Of a stretch of DNA of 34,182 nucleotides, positions 30,806-34,182 are shown piece after piece. The stretch is from Bacteroidota bacterium. GTDB taxonomy: Bacteria; Bacteroidota; Bacteroidia; B-17B0; Aurantibacillaceae. The notes beneath the pieces were generated by a model. It had not been told where the DNA came from. It ran no database searches and saw only the letters and a list, made by a program, of their open reading frames with translations. The DNA lies in the NCBI GenBank assembly GCA_013816615.1, contig JACDED010000036.1, positions 1 through 34,182 of the forward strand, read 5' to 3'. The stretch's first letter is position 1, and every line of letters starts with the position of its first letter. The position numbers and the translations under genes are program-made.

Positions 30806-33421
30806 ATGAAAATTATAGAAACAAGAGCCCTGAGAGGCCCTAATTACTGGTCAAACTACAGAAAAAAACTTATTGTGATGAAGCTTGACCTGGAAGAACT
30901 TGAGCAATCTCCAACCAATAAAATACCCGGTTTTTCGGAAAGAATGGAGAAATTGATCCCTTCGCTTTACTCACACCGTTGTTCATTTAACCACGAAGGC
31001 GGCTTTTTTGAACGCGTTAAAGAAGGTACCTGGATGGGGCATGTTATTGAACATATTGCTTTAGAGATACAAACCCTTGCCGGGATGGAATGTGGCTATG
31101 GACGCACGCGCGGCACCGGTAAAGAAGGTGTTTACAATGTTGTATTTTCTTATATGGAAGAAAAAGTGGGTTTATTTGCCGCCAGATCCTCTGTAGCAAT
31201 TGCAGAAGCTCTTATTGCAGACAAAGAATATGATATTAATGCAGATATTAAAACCATGCGCGAAATGCGCGAACGCGAACGTTTAGGGCCAAGTACAGGC
31301 TCTATCGTTGACGAGGCTGTTGCACGTGATATTCCTTTTATTCGTTTAAATGGCGAATCATTGATACAATTAGGGTATGGTAAAAATCAGGTACGCTTTA
31401 GAGCAACAATGACAGATCGCACCAGTTCCATTGCTGTAGATCTTGCGAGCAATAAAGATGAAACCAAGCGTATGCTCAAAGAAGCTGCAATTCCTGTAGC
31501 TGCCGGCATGACGATCATTTACGAAGAAGAAATAAAAACCGTAATTGAGAAAGTAAAATTCCCATTAGTTTTTAAACCTTTGGATGGTAACCATGGTAAA
31601 GGCGCTTCTATTAATGTAAAAACAGAAGAAGAAGCTATTGCCGCTTTTCACCATGCTAAAAAATATTCACGAAAAATTATTGTAGAAAAATTTATTACCG
31701 GTTACGATTTTCGTGTGCTTGTAATTAATAACCGTTTTATTGCGGCGGCTTTACGTGAGCCAGCGCATGTTATAGGCGACGGTAAATCAAACATCCAGCA
31801 ATTAATTGAAACCGAAAATAAAGATCCGCGAAGAGGTTACGGACATGAAAATGTGTTGACCGAAATAAGTATTGATAAAGAGACACACGATCAATTGGCA
31901 AAATCTAATTACACATTAGAAACAGTTCTTAAAAAAGCTGAAAAATGTTATTTAAAAGGCACCGCCAATTTAAGTACCGGCGGCACTTCTACGGATATTA
32001 CAGATATTGTTCACCCAAATAATATTTTTATTTGCGAACGCATCTCACGTGTTATTGGTTTGGATATTTGCGGTATTGATATCATGGCGCAAAATTTAAG
32101 TGAACCTTTAGAAATATCAGGTGGTGTTGTTTTAGAAGTAAATGCTGCGCCTGGTTTTCGTATGCACTTGGCACCGGCTAATGGATTGCCGCGTAACGTG
32201 GCCGCACCGGTAATTGATATGTTGTATCCCCCTGGAAAAAATTGTCGTATTCCTATTATTGCTATTACAGGCACAAACGGTAAAACAACTACAACCCGTT
32301 TAATTGCACACATTGTAAAAAATAACGGTTATCGTGTTGGCTTTACAACATCAGATGGTATTTATGTTCAGAATTCGATGCTGACCAAAGGCGATACTAC
32401 AGGGCCGATGAGTGCTGAATTTATTCTAAAAGATCCTACCGTTGAATTTGCAGTTTTAGAAACGGCGCGCGGTGGAATTTTACGTTCAGGTTTAGGTTTT
32501 GGAAAATGCGATGTGGCTGTTGTTACCAATATTCAGGAAGATCACATGGGCCTTTCCGATATCAACACTTTAAAAGACATGGCCAATGTAAAAGGGGTTG
32601 TTGTAAAAGCTGTAAAACGAAATGGTTATGCGGTTTTAAATGCAGATAACGCACATTGTGTGGGCATTGCAAAAGATGCGGATTGCAAGATCGCTTATTT
32701 TAGTTTGAATGAAAAGAACCCTGTGATTGTTGAGCATTGCAAAAAAGGTGGCACCGCTGCTATTTTTGAAGAAGGTTATATCACCATTAAAAAAGGAGAT
32801 TGGAAATTCAGGGTTTGTAAAGCAAGTAACGTGCCTTTAACCTTTAACGGAAAAGTTACGTTTATGATAGCAAATGTTTTAGCTGCTACTTTAGCTTCTT
32901 ATGTTTACGGTTTTACTATTGAAGATATTAAAACAAACTTAGAAACATTTATTCCGTCGGCCTCACAAACACCGGGCCGTATGAATGTGTTTGATTTTAA
33001 AGAATACAAAGTTCTGATCGATTTTGCACATAACCCTGACGGTTTTTCAGGTATCAAAGAATTTTTATCATCGATCGATTCTCCTAAAAAGATCGGTATT
33101 ATTACCGGCACGGGTGATCGTCGCGATGAAGACATTCGTAAGATGGGGAAAATTTCTGCTGAAATGTTCGATCATATTATTATCAGACAGGATAAATTTT
33201 TACGTGGCCGCGAGGCACAGGAAATTGTAGATCTGTTAGTGGAAGGAATTAAACAATCTGATCCAAAAAAATCTTACGAATATGTTCCTAAAGAAATTGA
33301 AGCGCTTAAACATGCATTTTCATTAGCAAAACCGGGCACATATATTGTTGCTTTAAGTGATGTGATTGATAATGCTATTGAAGTGGTACAATCCTATTTA
33401 GATAAAGAGAGGGCATTGTAA
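30806..33421 (+). CDS. cphA: Cyanophycin synthetase
   Basis: This 871-aa enzyme polymerises Asp and Arg, with ATP, into the storage polymer multi-L-arginyl-poly-L-aspartate. It has the full CphA1 layout. The N-terminal domain (1-160) contains HxxEH-x3-E (H79, E82, H83, E87). The ATP-grasp domain (about 200-480, PLVFKPLDGNHGKGASI, then VLEVNAAPGFRMH) adds Asp. The Mur-ligase-like domain (about 490-870, P-loop ITGTNGKTTTTRL, then NIQEDHMG and DFAHNPDGF) adds Arg. Both P-loop and ATP-grasp motifs are intact, so it is not the truncated CphA2 form. The N-terminal motif may form the primer-generating hydrolytic site described for some family members, which is an inference here. A structured repeat follows the stop. 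Confidence 0.96.
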   Translation: MKIIETRALRGPNYWSNYRKKLIVMKLDLEELEQSPTNKIPGFSERMEKLIPSLYSHRCSFNHEGGFFERVKEGTWMGHVIEHIALEIQTLAGMECGYGRTRGTGKEGVYNVVFSYMEEKVGLFAARSSVAIAEALIADKEYDINADIKTMREMRERERLGPSTGSIVDEAVARDIPFIRLNGESLIQLGYGKNQVRFRATMTDRTSSIAVDLASNKDETKRMLKEAAIPVAAGMTIIYEEEIKTVIEKVKFPLVFKPLDGNHGKGASINVKTEEEAIAAFHHAKKYSRKIIVEKFITGYDFRVLVINNRFIAAALREPAHVIGDGKSNIQQLIETENKDPRRGYGHENVLTEISIDKETHDQLAKSNYTLETVLKKAEKCYLKGTANLSTGGTSTDITDIVHPNNIFICERISRVIGLDICGIDIMAQNLSEPLEISGGVVLEVNAAPGFRMHLAPANGLPRNVAAPVIDMLYPPGKNCRIPIIAITGTNGKTTTTRLIAHIVKNNGYRVGFTTSDGIYVQNSMLTKGDTTGPMSAEFILKDPTVEFAVLETARGGILRSGLGFGKCDVAVVTNIQEDHMGLSDINTLKDMANVKGVVVKAVKRNGYAVLNADNAHCVGIAKDADCKIAYFSLNEKNPVIVEHCKKGGTAAIFEEGYITIKKGDWKFRVCKASNVPLTFNGKVTFMIANVLAATLASYVYGFTIEDIKTNLETFIPSASQTPGRMNVFDFKEYKVLIDFAHNPDGFSGIKEFLSSIDSPKKIGIITGTGDRRDEDIRKMGKISAEMFDHIIIRQDKFLRGREAQEIVDLLVEGIKQSDPKKSYEYVPKEIEALKHAFSLAKPGTYIVALSDVIDNAIEVVQSYLDKERAL

Positions 33422-33434
33422 ATAAAACATTTTT

Positions 33435-33522
33435 GTCAGTTCGAGTAGCCGCTCTTTGCGGCGTATCGAGAACGTAGTAAACGCTTCTCGATAGGCTATC
33501 GCTACTCGAAGTGACTTTTTTT
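33435..33522. repeat. Three-tier inverted repeat, probably also a terminator
   Basis: The outer arms GTCAGTTCGAGTAGC (33435-33449) and GCTACTCGAAGTGAC (33501-33515) match at 14 of 15 positions. Inside are TATCGAGAA (33464-33472) / TTCTCGATA (33485-33493) and the hairpin GCCGC-TCTTT-GCGGC (33448-33462). Seven T follow at 33516-33522, so it can end cphA transcription. Similar elements are scattered in Bacteroidota intergenic DNA, as far as I recall. Confidence 0.75.
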
Positions 33523-33534
33523 GGAGAATTACTG

Positions 33535-33849
33535 ATGAAAAAACATTTTTTCATACTTACATTTTGTTTTTGTTTTGTGCTTTTTAAAGCGCAGGATAAG
33601 TCTTTTAATTTATCCGGTTTTACCAACTGTACTCCAAAAAGTGTAAGAGATTTTCGTTTTACTTCAATTCCATTAATGAATGTGTATTCTCAAAAAAACA
33701 TTAAAGACCTTTCTATAAAAACACAGTTGCCTCCTCTTCCTTTCTTTTGTAATATGGAAGAAAAATGCAGAGGCAGGCTCAGTTTTTTTCTAAAACTTCG
33801 TGCCGGCAATGATGAATCGTATATGCGGATGATCTCTCCAAACAAATAA
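33535..33849 (+). CDS. Small secreted protein, unknown
   Basis: This 104-aa protein has a signal peptide (MKKHFFILTFCFCFVLFKAQ). The mature part carries IKTQLPPLPFFCNMEEKCRGR and FLKLRAGNDESYMRMI, a pattern I have seen in small exported Bacteroidota proteins of unknown function. The in-frame GTG at 33511 lies inside the inverted repeat and is rejected as a start. It follows cphA but is separated by the terminator-like repeat, so it is probably a separate unit. Confidence 0.65.
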   Translation: MKKHFFILTFCFCFVLFKAQDKSFNLSGFTNCTPKSVRDFRFTSIPLMNVYSQKNIKDLSIKTQLPPLPFFCNMEEKCRGRLSFFLKLRAGNDESYMRMISPNK

Positions 33850-34147
33850 AAAAATTCCACTAATTACACTAATTAGCGCAAACTAATTCTTCAAATTCAA
33901 AATTAGCTAAGGAGCTTGCGGCTTCATTACACCAATTCTAAACAGCATTGATTAGTTGAATATAAACTCACAAACTTTGATCAATTATTTTTTGCATTCA
34001 AAAATCAATCTGTGAAATTTGTGGCTTATCAGATCTACTTAAAAATCCCCCATTTAGAGTCCGCTGCAAGCAATGAACAGTGGGATTTCAACACTATATT
34101 GTCTGAAACTATTGATATCATTGGTTTTTATTATGTGAGTTGCTTTG
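33850..34147. other. Non-coding AT-rich region
   Basis: No gene is recognised. It holds only short scattered inverted matches, for example AATCCC (about 34045) with GGGATT (about 34082), and AT-rich text resembling decayed sequence. Confidence 0.4.
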
Positions 34148-34155
34148 TATCTTTG
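34148..34155 (+). promoter_or_regulatory. -7 element for a gene leaving the window
   Basis: TATCTTTG is a perfect -7 match. An ATG follows at 34159 (MIKKSNLP to the window end), which would make the transcript nearly leaderless, so the true start may lie beyond the window. The nearest upstream TTG is 24 bp away. Confidence 0.3.
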
Positions 34156-34182
34156 ACTATGATTAAGAAAAGCAATCTCCCA

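Overview
The window looks like chromosomal DNA of a Bacteroidota bacterium. The reasons are low G+C, promoters of the Bacteroidota type (TTG or TTTG, 19-20 bp, then TAnnTTTG) in front of several genes, a type IX secretion sorting-domain-like ORF, a two-propeller LytS/LytTR sensor pair, and few Shine-Dalgarno sites. The exact class cannot be fixed from the sequence alone.

Layout. 1-1500: a DUF3307 membrane protein is translationally coupled to dapD (lysine/diaminopimelate synthesis), divergent from a tRNA-Arg(ACG). 1750-3000: an orphan soluble histidine kinase with a 21-residue-repeat coiled coil. 3179-5216: a four-gene minus-strand stress-type operon (Pro-rich protein, DUF6629 membrane protein, tandem UspA, tiny Lys-rich protein). 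5500-7900: a Rnk/GreA-C-like factor, small unknown genes, a T9SS sorting-domain remnant, and an HTH-pentapeptide-repeat regulator behind three 21-bp direct repeats. 8100-15000: a signalling block. A kinase with fourteen 21-residue units is coupled to a response regulator (+). It faces a minus-strand operon of two paralogous response regulators followed by a 1153-aa CheB-CheR-PAS-histidine kinase fusion. Beyond that lie a pair of perfect palindromes and a decayed kinase fragment. 15000-19000: a LytTR response regulator and its double-beta-propeller LytS-type sensor. 19000-21400: a small lipoprotein, an unknown gene, a PNPOx-like stress protein, and a minus operon of a membrane protein, a SpoIIAA-like protein and a YtxH-like protein. 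21670-24552: an exported 960-aa protein with a very long Ala/Lys/Glu helix between TPR-like ends. 24559-28563: a truncated LytTR regulator, an OsmC peroxiredoxin, two unknown small genes and a FUSC transporter. 28846-33421: a complete cyanophycin set: isoaspartyl peptidase, cyanophycinase and cyanophycin synthetase. It is bracketed by two structured intergenic repeats. The end holds a small secreted protein and about 330 bp with no recognisable gene.

Working together: cyanophycin synthetase makes the Asp/Arg nitrogen store, cyanophycinase cuts it to beta-Asp-Arg, and the isoaspartyl peptidase frees Asp and Arg. The 8.1-14.5 kb block probably forms a phosphotransfer hub with several receivers. 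Most striking are the exact-register 21-residue kinase repeats (apparently block-duplicated from about 7 to 14 units, with only synonymous differences between corresponding copies), the 21-bp operator-like array, the perfect palindrome pair, and inverted repeats that span both stop codons at convergent gene junctions.
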